Assembly: GCA_033064195.1 (NCBI GenBank)
Contig: JARBJD010000001.1
Coordinates: 248,001 to 312,000 of the forward strand
Source of the DNA: Blattamonas nauphoetae
Lineage: Eukaryota > Preaxostyla > Oxymonadida
Reading direction: 5' to 3'
Length of the DNA: 64,000 bases
Position numbers and translations under genes: made by a program. The notes beneath the pieces were generated by a model that did no database searches, was not told the DNA's origin, and saw nothing but the letters and a program-made list of their open reading frames with translations. Position 1 is the stretch's first letter; every line of letters begins with the position of its first letter. Below, in pieces: positions 55,297 to 64,000 of this stretch.

Positions 55297-57232
55297 ATGT
55301 CCTCTTTTTCCGATCCTGCAACACAAATCGAACATCTCAATCAATCCTCGGATTGGTCGTACACAACAGTTTCACTCCATCCAGCATACTTCCTCTACGA
55401 TCCTGAGAGCCAGAATCAAGTAGCATATCTTGTTTTCTCAAAATCTGTCGAAATGATGACATTACTGTCCGGATTTGTCGAAACTCCACGACAAATATCA
55501 ACAGGTCTGCAACACGCTTCCTCATTTATTATCTTTTGCATATATTCCCATGAAACCAGACACTCTCCTCCAAGTTATGCATCACATCAAACTGATTCAT
55601 GCACATATGACTTTTTCAGGGCGCTACGTTCGATTTCGCGATGGCTATCTCAGCCTCACAACATTGATCTATATCTCCTCTATTCTCCAACAAATGAAAT
55701 GTAAACGGTCCAGAAATCACCAATCTTCCACATCATGCACATGTTCTGTTTGTTATCTCCACAAGAACTGCCTCCCACTTGCTGCCTTCATGGCGTCCCA
55801 AGGAGATGTCATACTCACTAATCTTTATCAGGAACACATCTCTCACTATTTTTCATTGTCTTATGCTGCTCAAAATTGGACCTCTCCAACGGAATATCTG
55901 TCTGGACGCCATCTTTCATCAGCAGTCGTATCATTTGCACTCTTTCTCTATACAGAATGCATTGATGCATTTGAAGTCATGGGAGCTGAACTTACAAGAC
56001 ATATTTGTTCTTCAATCTTGTGTTTTGGTGCTGAGACTTTCAATTCTCTCTTCTCAACTATATTTGTCTCCTACAATCGACTGAACCATCTAAAAGCTGA
56101 TGCTGCAGCCATCCTGATCCTAATCCACCGATGGGGCTCACTTTTAGCAGATTCCTCTCCCTCGGTCTCTCTTCGACTCGAGTGTATAACGAGGATGATC
56201 CTTATCAACACAAGCATCCTTTTAATGCCCGCATCTGCTGTTGTTTCATTGATTAGAGATTGCGGTGAAGCTGAGAAACTAAGCAAAGATGGAACTGCAA
56301 GCACTTTGTTCACTGGATACATGCAGACTCACCAACAAGACACGCCTCAGCCAGCAGCATCTCCTCATTCGAGAAACCCCACAGATTTTATTCGACCCGC
56401 TCCCTCTGTGAGAAGCGAAACCGGTCTTCCTGAAACAAAACTCTTCCCAGTCTCGCTCTATCTCCCAAACACACTCACTGAAGAGAAAGATCAACAGTCA
56501 GTCTTTTCTCAATCAGTGTTGTCCTCATTTTCATTCCCATCACTCTTTGAGAAACTCTCAAACCCTCCTGCCCAACGAGATGTTAAACGAAAACGAGAAT
56601 TCTCTGAATGGGTCCAAACAAAACAAAATGAGTTTCTCCGCTCAGGTCTCCACATAACAAAGCCATTTGCTTCATTCGACGAAATCCAATCATTTAAAAC
56701 CACAATTGCATGCCTTGACAGTTTTTATCGAATCACAGATTCTCTTACAGCCACGGGAATTGCACTCAGAGAAAACTGCGTCAAACTTCTTAGAAACTGC
56801 AAGATTGTGTGGGAAAAAGTGGGAGCCGTACTAATTGATTCGATTGCATTCACAGCCGCGGCATCAGATTATCATCTAACCAAGCGAAAGCAAGGCATCG
56901 GAGAGAAAGAACCTGAGACAAAATCCACCAAATCAAAGATAACTCTCGACATAACAATAGACTGTTCTGAGCCAGAGGAGAATAGAATTGAACCTCTTGT
57001 TTGCTTTGATCAGTTGGTCATGATGACAATTCATCGGCAGGATGTTCAACGGAGAATGGAAATGAGTGATCTGTCTGAGGATATGGAACGGTTGGTGAAG
57101 GGTAGAAAGTGGCCGCGCCTTCTTCTTGATCCACCTCTCACGCCACAAGAATCATTGGATGTCATTAGCATCATCGGCGCCCTCTCGGAAGTGATGGAGA
57201 TGGAAGGAGGTCCATACCTCGGAGATGATTAA
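55297..57232 (+). CDS. unrecognised 606-residue protein
   Basis: Two exons (55297-55504 and 55620-57232), with a 115-base intron (GTCTGC...TTTTTCAG), give 606 residues. The N-terminal block YTTVSLHPAYFLYDPESQN may be a small beta domain. The next part (about residues 70-330) is helical, with a run of Cys (STSCTCSVCYLHKNC). The last third has KRKREFSEWVQTKQNEFL and QDVQRRMEMSDLSEDMERLV. A Pro/Ser linker separates the two helical halves. This looks like a scaffold or complex subunit, but I see no diagnostic motif. The long clean frame and matching splice phases support it as a real gene. Confidence 0.7.
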
Positions 57233-57348
57233 TGTTTTCTCTACAGAAATGAGTTATCATGATTTCACTGTTCTTTTTTTGATGTTTTTTTTTCACGATA
57301 ACATTTCTTCTAGAATCTGACCCAACTTTCAGTCACTTCTGTTCACAA
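57233..57348. other. intergenic
   Basis: 116 bases between two co-oriented genes, T-rich. Nothing else is seen. Confidence 0.5.
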
Positions 57349-58786
57349 ATGATTCTCGTGATATTATGTTTTACCCGACTAATATCTTCCTACGATCGTG
57401 TTGTCAAACTCATTCCTGAAACTTTTTTAGAGTCAAGTGAGCGAGGGAATCTACTTGTGAAATTGTTTGTATCTCTCAATTATCTCTCTATCAGTGATAA
57501 TTCCGACATTTTATTTCATTTGTAGCTATTCGACAACATGCCACCATTGCCGACTTCTTGCTCCAACCTATCAGGCCCTTGCGAATGTGTTTCAAAATCC
57601 GCAATACAATGTCACCATCGCCGAGATTAACTGCGGGGAGTACGAGGCTTTTTGCGAAGATCAAAACATCGATGGATACCCAATTGTCCGATGGTATTCT
57701 AATGCAACCACCTACAAAGAATTTAACAAACGAAGAACCCTCGAGAATTTTCAGACATTCGTTGGTGAACATATTGGACGGATATACCGACCTGAATTCA
57801 CCAATATCGTCGAAGTAGCCGATGATAACTTTGAGGCGATCGTCTTGAACCCGGAAAAGAATGTTCTTCTTGCTTTCACAGCACCCTGGTGTTCGCATTG
57901 CCACAAAATGCGACCTGATTATGAATCCCTCGCAGGAGTATACTTCCCAAAGGATGATATCGTCATAGCTGAGATTAATGGTGACATCTTCTCCAAACTC
58001 ACAGATGAATATAACGTTATTGGGTTCCCAACTATTCTCTTCTTTCCAGCCATTGTTAATGGTGATGAAGAACGTATGCGAATGCTAAACAACACAATGA
58101 AGAAAGAAGAAGAGTTATTAAAGAATATTACTGCATCTCTCCCTTCAAAGAACCAGAAACAGGAAACCACTGAAGACCAAGAAATTGTCGAGAAAGACAC
58201 ACCCCCAAGATACAAAGGATATAGAATTGTCAAATCATATGAAGGAAAACGAGAGTTTGATGCAATGCTCTCATTTACGAACGAGCACACGGGAATATTC
58301 CGAGAAATTGATCGAGAAATCAAAAAAACGGCAGGATTACTCGATGGCGTCGATGAAATCGTTCGTCGATTCTTAGGATCATATATTCGGAGAAAACGTG
58401 CCGAGGAACTTGGTGAACAGGAGATTGTGAGGCTAAAGGTGGAAGAAAAGGACGAAGAAGAAGATGATGGCATCACAGTGACCGAAGGAGATACTGAAGA
58501 GGAAGAAGGAGAATTTGATGGAATCCCAGCTTTGGAAGAAATGGAAGCTGAACTTCTTGACTTTGTCAATGTCGTGTCGTATCCATCGAATGTCTATCAA
58601 ACTTATCGTCGATATATCACTGCACTGAAAGAAAAGGGCATTGATTTTCTTATTTCTGAACAAAAAAGGTTGGGGAGAGTGATTGAATCAAATTCTGTCG
58701 CTCAGCATCTTCAACCAACCCTTGTTATCCGTTTTAATGTTCTCAAACTCTTCGTGACTTTGTACAAACAGATCACGAGGGAGTGA
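57349..58786 (+). CDS. protein disulfide isomerase, two thioredoxin domains plus ERp29-type tail
   Basis: Exon 1 (57349-57464) encodes a signal peptide (ILVILCFTRLISSY) and the start of domain a. A 61-base intron follows, then exon 2 (57526-58786), for 458 residues. Active sites are CHHC (YSTTCHHCRLLAPTY) and CSHC (FTAPWCSHCHKMRPDY). Cis-prolines are in DGYPIVRWY and IGFPTILFF. The C-terminal region (GLLDGVDEIVRRFLGSYIRR, then YQTYRRYITALKEKGIDFL) is an all-helical ERp29/PDI-D domain interrupted by an acidic insertion. It forms and shuffles disulfides in the ER. CHHC instead of CGHC should alter redox potential. It ends KQITRE, with no KDEL-type signal. Confidence 0.9.
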
Positions 58787-59053
58787 GAGCACAACATTAT
58801 TTTCATTGTTCTTGCAACTCCACTTCAATTTAACCAGGTGAGATTCCAAATTCGGAGGCAAATAAGGAACTATTCTGAATAGAAAAATGCGACAGAAACG
58901 TCGTCCGTTCGTGAAGATAGTGTCTTCGATAGAAACCTGACTGGACACCAGAAAGAGCGCCGAGCAGTTGAGAAAGGAGACTGTTCTGTTCTGTGCAACT
59001 CACAGTGTATTTCGATACATTGTCGTGAGAGTTTGCGGTTGTGTTGACACAAA
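58787..59053. other. convergent intergenic gap
   Basis: 267 bases between the PDI stop (+) and the stop of the coiled-coil gene (-). No other feature is seen. Confidence 0.5.
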
Positions 59054-62000
59054 TCAGCCTCTCTTGTTCACCTTTTTAGGAGATTTTGCGACTCGAAATT
59101 CATTTCTTTCCTTCGCTCTCCATGTTCCCTTTGTGCCTTCATCTTCTCTTCGTTCATAACCTCCTGAGTTCGGTGCGACCTGGACGAATTCAGTGTGGGA
59201 CGGGAGTGAACCGGGGGTTGTGTGATAGTCTGAGCTTATTCTCTCAGGAAATCCAACAAATTGTGAAGGAAGGGACTGCATGAGGAAAGAAGATGATGCG
59301 TGAGGATGATCAAAAGTATGTGGAAGACCATTGATTGTTGCAGAGAGACGATGAGATTCCGATTTTGAAATGGGCGAGGGAACATAGTGTCTGTTCTGGT
59401 GCATCGGAGACGATGGTGAGATGAGAACAGAAGGCGGACGGAGGGGAGATGACGGGAGATGAGATGACGTTGGGTATGAGAGATTGGACTGAGACATGGA
59501 TGCTGATGATGGAATCGACGAGTCTGAGGGTGATAAGTGTTGTTGATGTTGCAGTTGAACGTGGTCAAGTGAAGGTGATGGGTAAAGAACTGAGATTGGT
59601 GATGGTTTTCGGAAGGATGGAGGGGATTGAGAGATGTACCCAGTGTTTGTCAATGTGTCTTCCTCCTTCCATTCTTCGGTGTCTCTTTTCTCGGAATAAT
59701 TCAATCCAATTTTTTCTCGTGCCCTCCGAGCCAGTTCAGCAATCATCAACTTGGTTTCATTCAACCATCTGACGCTTCCGAGCTTTTTTACCCGTTTTTG
59801 TCGTTCTACCTCGGATAGTTTGAGCCATTCCGGAAGAGTTGTGATTGAAAAGATGGAGTCATGTTTCCGACTCTGATCGGTACTCCTCGTTCCTTCATCT
59901 GTTCTCCTTTCTTCGTCTTCTCGTTCAACAGAGTCGAGTTGGAGGGTGATGAACGAACGAATTGAGAAGAGGCGGGACACAAGGAGGAAGAGAGTTGACT
60001 CAAGGTCTTCTTCTCGTTCCCTTCTTTCTTCCTCTTCCTCAAGAATGTCATGTTTCTCTTTCTCTTCGACTTCCTCTCTTCTTCTCTCTTCATTTTTATC
60101 ATCCTCTTTCATCTGTTTGAGTTTTCGTCGAACGTCGTTTCGTTGTTGAATTGTCTTGCTCAATTCATTTCTCATTTTCTTCTCATCTTTTTCCTTCGCC
60201 TCCCATTCTTCCTCCTTCCGTTTGATGTCTCGTTTCAGGTTCTTCAATTCTCGTTCTTTTCGTGTTCGCTCAAGCGTTTCTTTGGTCTTGTCCTGGAGAG
60301 CCTTTTCTTTCAACTGCTCCAGCTCTTCTATTCGATCTTCCCTCTCCCGTAATTTTCTCTCAAGCTCAATCACTCGCAGTCTGTCAGTAGAGTGACTTCT
60401 TCGGATCTCTCGTTTCTCATTTCGGAGCGATCGTTCGGAGGTTTGTGTCCGCCCAAAGTCAGTCTCACTAAGTCGAGCAAATACTCTCTCTTGTTCGGCT
60501 TCTCGTCGTCGATCTTCGCTTTCTTTCAATCTATCTTCCAAGTCTTTCAGTTCCTCCTTCCGCTCGTTCTCCTTTCGTTCTAACCGTTCAATGGCTCTGT
60601 CTTTTTCTCTTCCATCTTCCTCTCTTCGAATTGCCTGTTCTGTGAGTGTTTCGACTTCCCGTTCGAGGATGGAAACAGTCTCTGTCAACATTGAGACATC
60701 TTCTTTTAGTTTGGTCATTTTCCTGTTTCTTTGTTCATTGGACTTTTGTTCTGCTTCAAGTTCATGCTGAAGTGTTTGAATTTCATTTTCATATTGTTTG
60801 CGTTGTTCCTCTTCCTTCAGCTTTCTTTCTTCTGTGATTTGCTTCTCTGAATCTTCCTTTCGTTTCCGTTCTTCCATTTCAAGAACCAGAAGTCGATCAT
60901 TCTCTTCTTGTCTCCTCTTCTTTGTCTCCTCTTTCTCTTTCATTTCTTGTTCCATCTGTTTTCTCTCGCTTCGTAACAGCTGTAGTTCATCTCTCATTCT
61001 TTCGTTTTCTTCTTCCTTCTGAGTGAAGAGAGACATCAGTGTACTCTCCTCTTCCCGTCTTCGTTCATCATCTCGCCTCCTCTCGTCATCTCGTCGTTCC
61101 TCCTCTGCTCTCCTTTGCTGTTCAGTCTCTTTTTCATTCTTCTTCAATTTCTTCATCTCCTTCTCTCTTTTCTTTCTCTCGTTCTCTTTTTTCTCGTTGT
61201 CTTCAGATTGTCTCCGGGCTTGTTCTTCCGTCTCTTTTCGTAAGTTTCGTTCTCCTTCACATATCTCCAGGATTCGATAGAATTGGTTTGTTAATTGTGA
61301 CTGAATATCTGATAGCTTTGTTGGGAGGGTTTGGGGCCTGGGTTCCTTCTCCCCTCGAGAATTGTCATCCGACTCCCTGTCAGGCGGACTCAGTCTCGTT
61401 GGTGTGAGCATGTGGCTTCTCTGAACGAGGTCAAAAGCAACAGTGGCTCGTCTTTGTTGAGGTTGCTCAACTTGGAAGGATGATGGAGTAAGCAACGCAT
61501 TAGGGACGTAGTGGGGTGTTGAGATAGAAAGCGAATGTGGTCTGCTTGTGGTCGTTCGAGAAGTCTGGGGAATGAGAGTTGGTTCATCTAACTTGAATAA
61601 TTCTTCTTGAATCTGATTCGAGAATTGTTCTAGTTGATGGATTTGATTTAAGGCTGCAGACAATTCCGATTTGAGTTTTCCGTTTTGGTAGTTCACCTCG
61701 TTTTCATGAGCGTTCCTCCGCTTTTCAAGTTCAGCAGATTCTCCAAGTTCCGAGACGAGATTCATCAATTCGGAGTTCTCTTGTTTAACACGATCAGCTT
61801 CTGAGGAATGTACTTGGCACTCATCACGGAGTCTGTGAATTTCCGACTTGAGCTGGTCCAAAACTCGTTCGATTTTGTCTCGTTCTTCTTTTCGTTGTTT
61901 CTTCATCTTCTCAGTGTATGTTTCGAATTCCTCCTTTTGCTGATCCATTTCACGTTGGTGTTGATCTTGCATTTCCTGGAATCTCGAATCGAAAGACCTT

Positions 62001-64000
62001 TGGAGTTCAGTCTGTTCAGTCTTTCGCTGTTTCTCGAGCTGTCGATCCCTGTGTTTCTGTCGTTTCTCGGATTCTATCTTCTCCTGCTCCATTTCAGAGA
62101 TCTGGCTCTTCAAAATCTCGTTTTCAGCGATCAATCCTGACATCTCATTTCTGCTCTTTTCAATCTTATCTTTCTGGAGTTGTTCTTCGGTACTTCTTGC
62201 TCCATTTTCTTCTTCGTTCTCTTGTTTTATTCTATTCAATTCGAATCGGAGCTTCGCCTTTTCTTCTTCATGTTTCTGGAGCTCCAAAGCCTTCTTCTCT
62301 TTGCGTCTTATTTTCTTCTTTCCTTCCTCAACTCGTCTCTGTACTTCTTCTTGCTCTTTCTGTTTGAGTTTGTGTTCGAAAGTGTGTTGGTTTTGCTCAA
62401 ATGTTTGTCTTTCTTTGATTCGTTCTTCTTCAATCCGCTGTGCTTCTGTTTGGTATATCTTTTCGAGTTCTCTCATCTCCCTCTGTTTTTCTTCCTTCTC
62501 TTTTCGGAGGGAGAGCTTCAGTTTCTCAATTTGGTTTTGAGTTTCTTTCAATTGTTTTTCATAGTCTTGTTTTAACGCTTGTTTCTCTAACTCTCGTTCC
62601 CGTTCCTTCATTTCCTCTTCTTCCATTCGTTGAAGATCATTCTCTTCTTTGAGCCTCTTCTCTTCCTCATCTTTCACCCTGTTCCGGTCTCTTTCTTTCT
62701 TGACCTCAATCCATTTTTCTTCTTCCTTCTTCCGTCGTTCTTCCTCCAAGTCATTCTTCAATTTCCTAATTTCATCATCTTTCTTTTGGATTTCTGCTTT
62801 TTTATCTTCGTTCATTTTCCCAATCCTGTCTTTCCACTCCTGTTCTCTTTTGATGTGTTTTTCTGTTTGTTTTCGAACTTCTTCACGCCATTTACGACTT
62901 TCTTCTTCTTTCTTCTCAGTTTCTTCCAGATAGCCGCTTCGTCGTTGAATATCAATCCGTTCTTGTTCAATTCGAGTGATTTCCTCATCAGCTCGTGTTT
63001 TTCGTTCCTGTTCAAGGGTTTCCTCAATTTGCTTCAACTTTTCATTCAGAATGCTGGTGGTTTCCTTGAGGGTTCTAATTTCAGTCTCCTTAGCTCTTGT
63101 GGCTTCGTCCTTCTGAATGATTGTCTGTTTCAGATTCGAATTATCTTCAACGAGATGATCGTACGTCTTTTGTAGCTTTTCAAGATCAAATTCAACTTGG
63201 CGAGTATGTTCCTCTTGTTTCCTAAGCTCGTCCTCCATCGTTCTTATTTCTCCTTTCTGCTGACTGATTTCTGCATGGAGTTTATCAATATCTTTCTGAT
63301 GTCCTTCAAAGATCTTCCGTTCCGAAACAATTCGAGATTCTTCATCAGATTTTCTTTTCGAAACTTGTTCGGCAAGATCAGCCTTTATTCTGGCGATCTC
63401 AGCGTCTTTTTCATATAAAATCCGATCTTTCTGCTTTTCCAAATCGTTGAGATTTCGAGCGAGTTCTTCTCTCAGCTCCAGTTTCTCTTTCTCCAACTGG
63501 GTTTGAATCTGGGCGAGTTTTCGTTGAAGTGATTCAGTCTCTCGTTTAGATGTCTCTTCCTGTTCCATCAGTTGTTCCAAATAGCGTGATTCTTTCTTTC
63601 GTTCTTCGTTCTTCTTCTTTTCTTGAGCCTCTTTCAATTTGAAGATGACATCATCTTTTTCTCGCAATTTCTCCTCGTATTCAGTTCTCAACAGTTGTTT
63701 CTCAAGCTTAATCCGCTCAACTTCTTCCTCTCTTTCAATGAGGTCCTGTGCAATGCGTTCTTTGTTCATTTGCATCTTGATTTTCATTTCTGCGGTTTCT
63801 TCTTCCATTTCTCCCATTCTTCTCTGAGTCTCTTTCATCAATCGGTCCCTTTCGTTTAGTCCATACTTAACAGTTGTGACCATGTCCTTTAAATTTCCTT
63901 CAAGTTCGGTAAAAGTGGCTGATTGCGAATCGTCTCGAGTCTTCCATTGATCTCGAGATGATGCAATAATTTTCTGTAAAGAAACGAAGTCTATAGGAAG
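59054..64000 (-). CDS. very large coiled-coil protein, 5' part outside the window
   Basis: The last exon (63973-59054) starts after a splice acceptor TTTACAG at 63974-63980 and encodes 1639 residues; at least one more exon lies to the right. About 1200 residues are extremely charged (Glu, Lys, Arg, Gln) with near-continuous heptads, as in golgins, rootletin-like or trichohyalin-like scaffolds. It is interrupted by a Pro/Thr/Ser linker (about 61.6-61.3 kb) and by a proline- and serine-rich, probably disordered C-terminal 250 residues (PSPISVLYPSPSLDHVQ) ending in a basic tail KSPKKVNKRG. No head domain is visible in this part. A cytoskeletal role is plausible but not shown. Confidence 0.8.
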   Translation of the reverse strand, partial: LPIDFVSLQKIIASSRDQWKTRDDSQSATFTELEGNLKDMVTTVKYGLNERDRLMKETQRRMGEMEEETAEMKIKMQMNKERIAQDLIEREEEVERIKLEKQLLRTEYEEKLREKDDVIFKLKEAQEKKKNEERKKESRYLEQLMEQEETSKRETESLQRKLAQIQTQLEKEKLELREELARNLNDLEKQKDRILYEKDAEIARIKADLAEQVSKRKSDEESRIVSERKIFEGHQKDIDKLHAEISQQKGEIRTMEDELRKQEEHTRQVEFDLEKLQKTYDHLVEDNSNLKQTIIQKDEATRAKETEIRTLKETTSILNEKLKQIEETLEQERKTRADEEITRIEQERIDIQRRSGYLEETEKKEEESRKWREEVRKQTEKHIKREQEWKDRIGKMNEDKKAEIQKKDDEIRKLKNDLEEERRKKEEEKWIEVKKERDRNRVKDEEEKRLKEENDLQRMEEEEMKERERELEKQALKQDYEKQLKETQNQIEKLKLSLRKEKEEKQREMRELEKIYQTEAQRIEEERIKERQTFEQNQHTFEHKLKQKEQEEVQRRVEEGKKKIRRKEKKALELQKHEEEKAKLRFELNRIKQENEEENGARSTEEQLQKDKIEKSRNEMSGLIAENEILKSQISEMEQEKIESEKRQKHRDRQLEKQRKTEQTELQRSFDSRFQEMQDQHQREMDQQKEEFETYTEKMKKQRKEERDKIERVLDQLKSEIHRLRDECQVHSSEADRVKQENSELMNLVSELGESAELEKRRNAHENEVNYQNGKLKSELSAALNQIHQLEQFSNQIQEELFKLDEPTLIPQTSRTTTSRPHSLSISTPHYVPNALLTPSSFQVEQPQQRRATVAFDLVQRSHMLTPTRLSPPDRESDDNSRGEKEPRPQTLPTKLSDIQSQLTNQFYRILEICEGERNLRKETEEQARRQSEDNEKKENERKKREKEMKKLKKNEKETEQQRRAEEERRDDERRRDDERRREEESTLMSLFTQKEEENERMRDELQLLRSERKQMEQEMKEKEETKKRRQEENDRLLVLEMEERKRKEDSEKQITEERKLKEEEQRKQYENEIQTLQHELEAEQKSNEQRNRKMTKLKEDVSMLTETVSILEREVETLTEQAIRREEDGREKDRAIERLERKENERKEELKDLEDRLKESEDRRREAEQERVFARLSETDFGRTQTSERSLRNEKREIRRSHSTDRLRVIELERKLREREDRIEELEQLKEKALQDKTKETLERTRKERELKNLKRDIKRKEEEWEAKEKDEKKMRNELSKTIQQRNDVRRKLKQMKEDDKNEERRREEVEEKEKHDILEEEEERREREEDLESTLFLLVSRLFSIRSFITLQLDSVEREDEERRTDEGTRSTDQSRKHDSIFSITTLPEWLKLSEVERQKRVKKLGSVRWLNETKLMIAELARRAREKIGLNYSEKRDTEEWKEEDTLTNTGYISQSPPSFRKPSPISVLYPSPSLDHVQLQHQQHLSPSDSSIPSSASMSQSNLSYPTSSHLPSSPLRPPSVLISPSSPMHQNRHYVPSPISKSESHRLSATINGLPHTFDHPHASSSFLMQSLPSQFVGFPERISSDYHTTPGSLPSHTEFVQVAPNSGGYERREDEGTKGTWRAKERNEFRVAKSPKKVNKRG

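Noticed and set aside
59086-63859. Plus-strand ORFs rich in Phe, Leu and Ser opposite the coiled-coil gene
   Set aside because: They are antisense shadows of Glu/Lys/Arg-rich codons; none has a domain or a plausible gene structure.

Overview
The window is nuclear DNA of an intron-bearing unicellular eukaryote. It holds cohesin, U5 snRNP, SMC5/6, UFMylation and V-ATPase genes, many short phase-consistent spliceosomal introns (about 31 to 149 bases), a nuclear tRNA gene and very tight gene spacing. TAA, TAG and TGA all end conserved proteins here, so the code looks standard. Gene style (compact loci, short introns, receptor-like proteins with degenerate kinase tails, hAT, mariner and LINE debris) suggests an oxymonad or related metamonad flagellate. 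That placement is an inference with low to moderate confidence.

Layout. From 1 to about 9.5 kb lies a repeat-rich, gene-poor segment. It contains a foldback-like DNA element with TA duplications, a 240-base hAT-type element, a LINE reverse-transcriptase remnant split by a second hAT-type insertion, mariner-like transposase fragments in opposite orientations, and an ORF carrying an 18-base coding minisatellite. From 9.5 to 11.4 kb is a decayed receptor-like pseudokinase joined to a possible SGF29-type Tudor fragment.

From 11.6 to 48.6 kb is a dense run of housekeeping genes: an unknown large protein (-), a USP36/42-like deubiquitinase (-), V-ATPase subunit d (+), the SMC5/6 RING subunit NSE1 (+), CDK5RAP3/C53 (+), two unrecognised proteins (-), a short NUFIP1 homologue (-), an unrecognised coiled-coil protein (+), the U5 snRNP GTPase EFTUD2/Snu114 (-), SMC3 (-), and a giant Fused/STK36-type kinase of about 4086 residues (-).

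From 48.7 to 64 kb come a terminal-inverted-repeat element abutting tRNA-Trp(CCA), a degenerate HAS1/DDX18-like helicase (+), phosphoglucomutase (-), a small PSI-like membrane protein (+), an unrecognised protein (+), a two-thioredoxin PDI with an ERp29-type tail (+), and the 3' part of a very large coiled-coil gene (-) that runs off the right edge.

Functional grouping: several genes belong to chromosome structure (SMC3, NSE1), RNA processing and ribosome or snoRNP assembly (EFTUD2, NUFIP1, HAS1-like, USP36-like) and ER quality control (C53, PDI, KKxx membrane protein). There is no operon logic. Three head-to-head pairs (17.2, 26.7 and 54.5 kb) imply shared promoters. The observations most worth a second look are the HAS1-like protein with every catalytic motif replaced, SMC3 lacking both Eco1 acetyl-acceptor lysines, C53 lacking IDWG motifs, the unusual GTYTG donor sites, the giant Fused kinase, and the foldback element whose inverted ends are minisatellite arrays.
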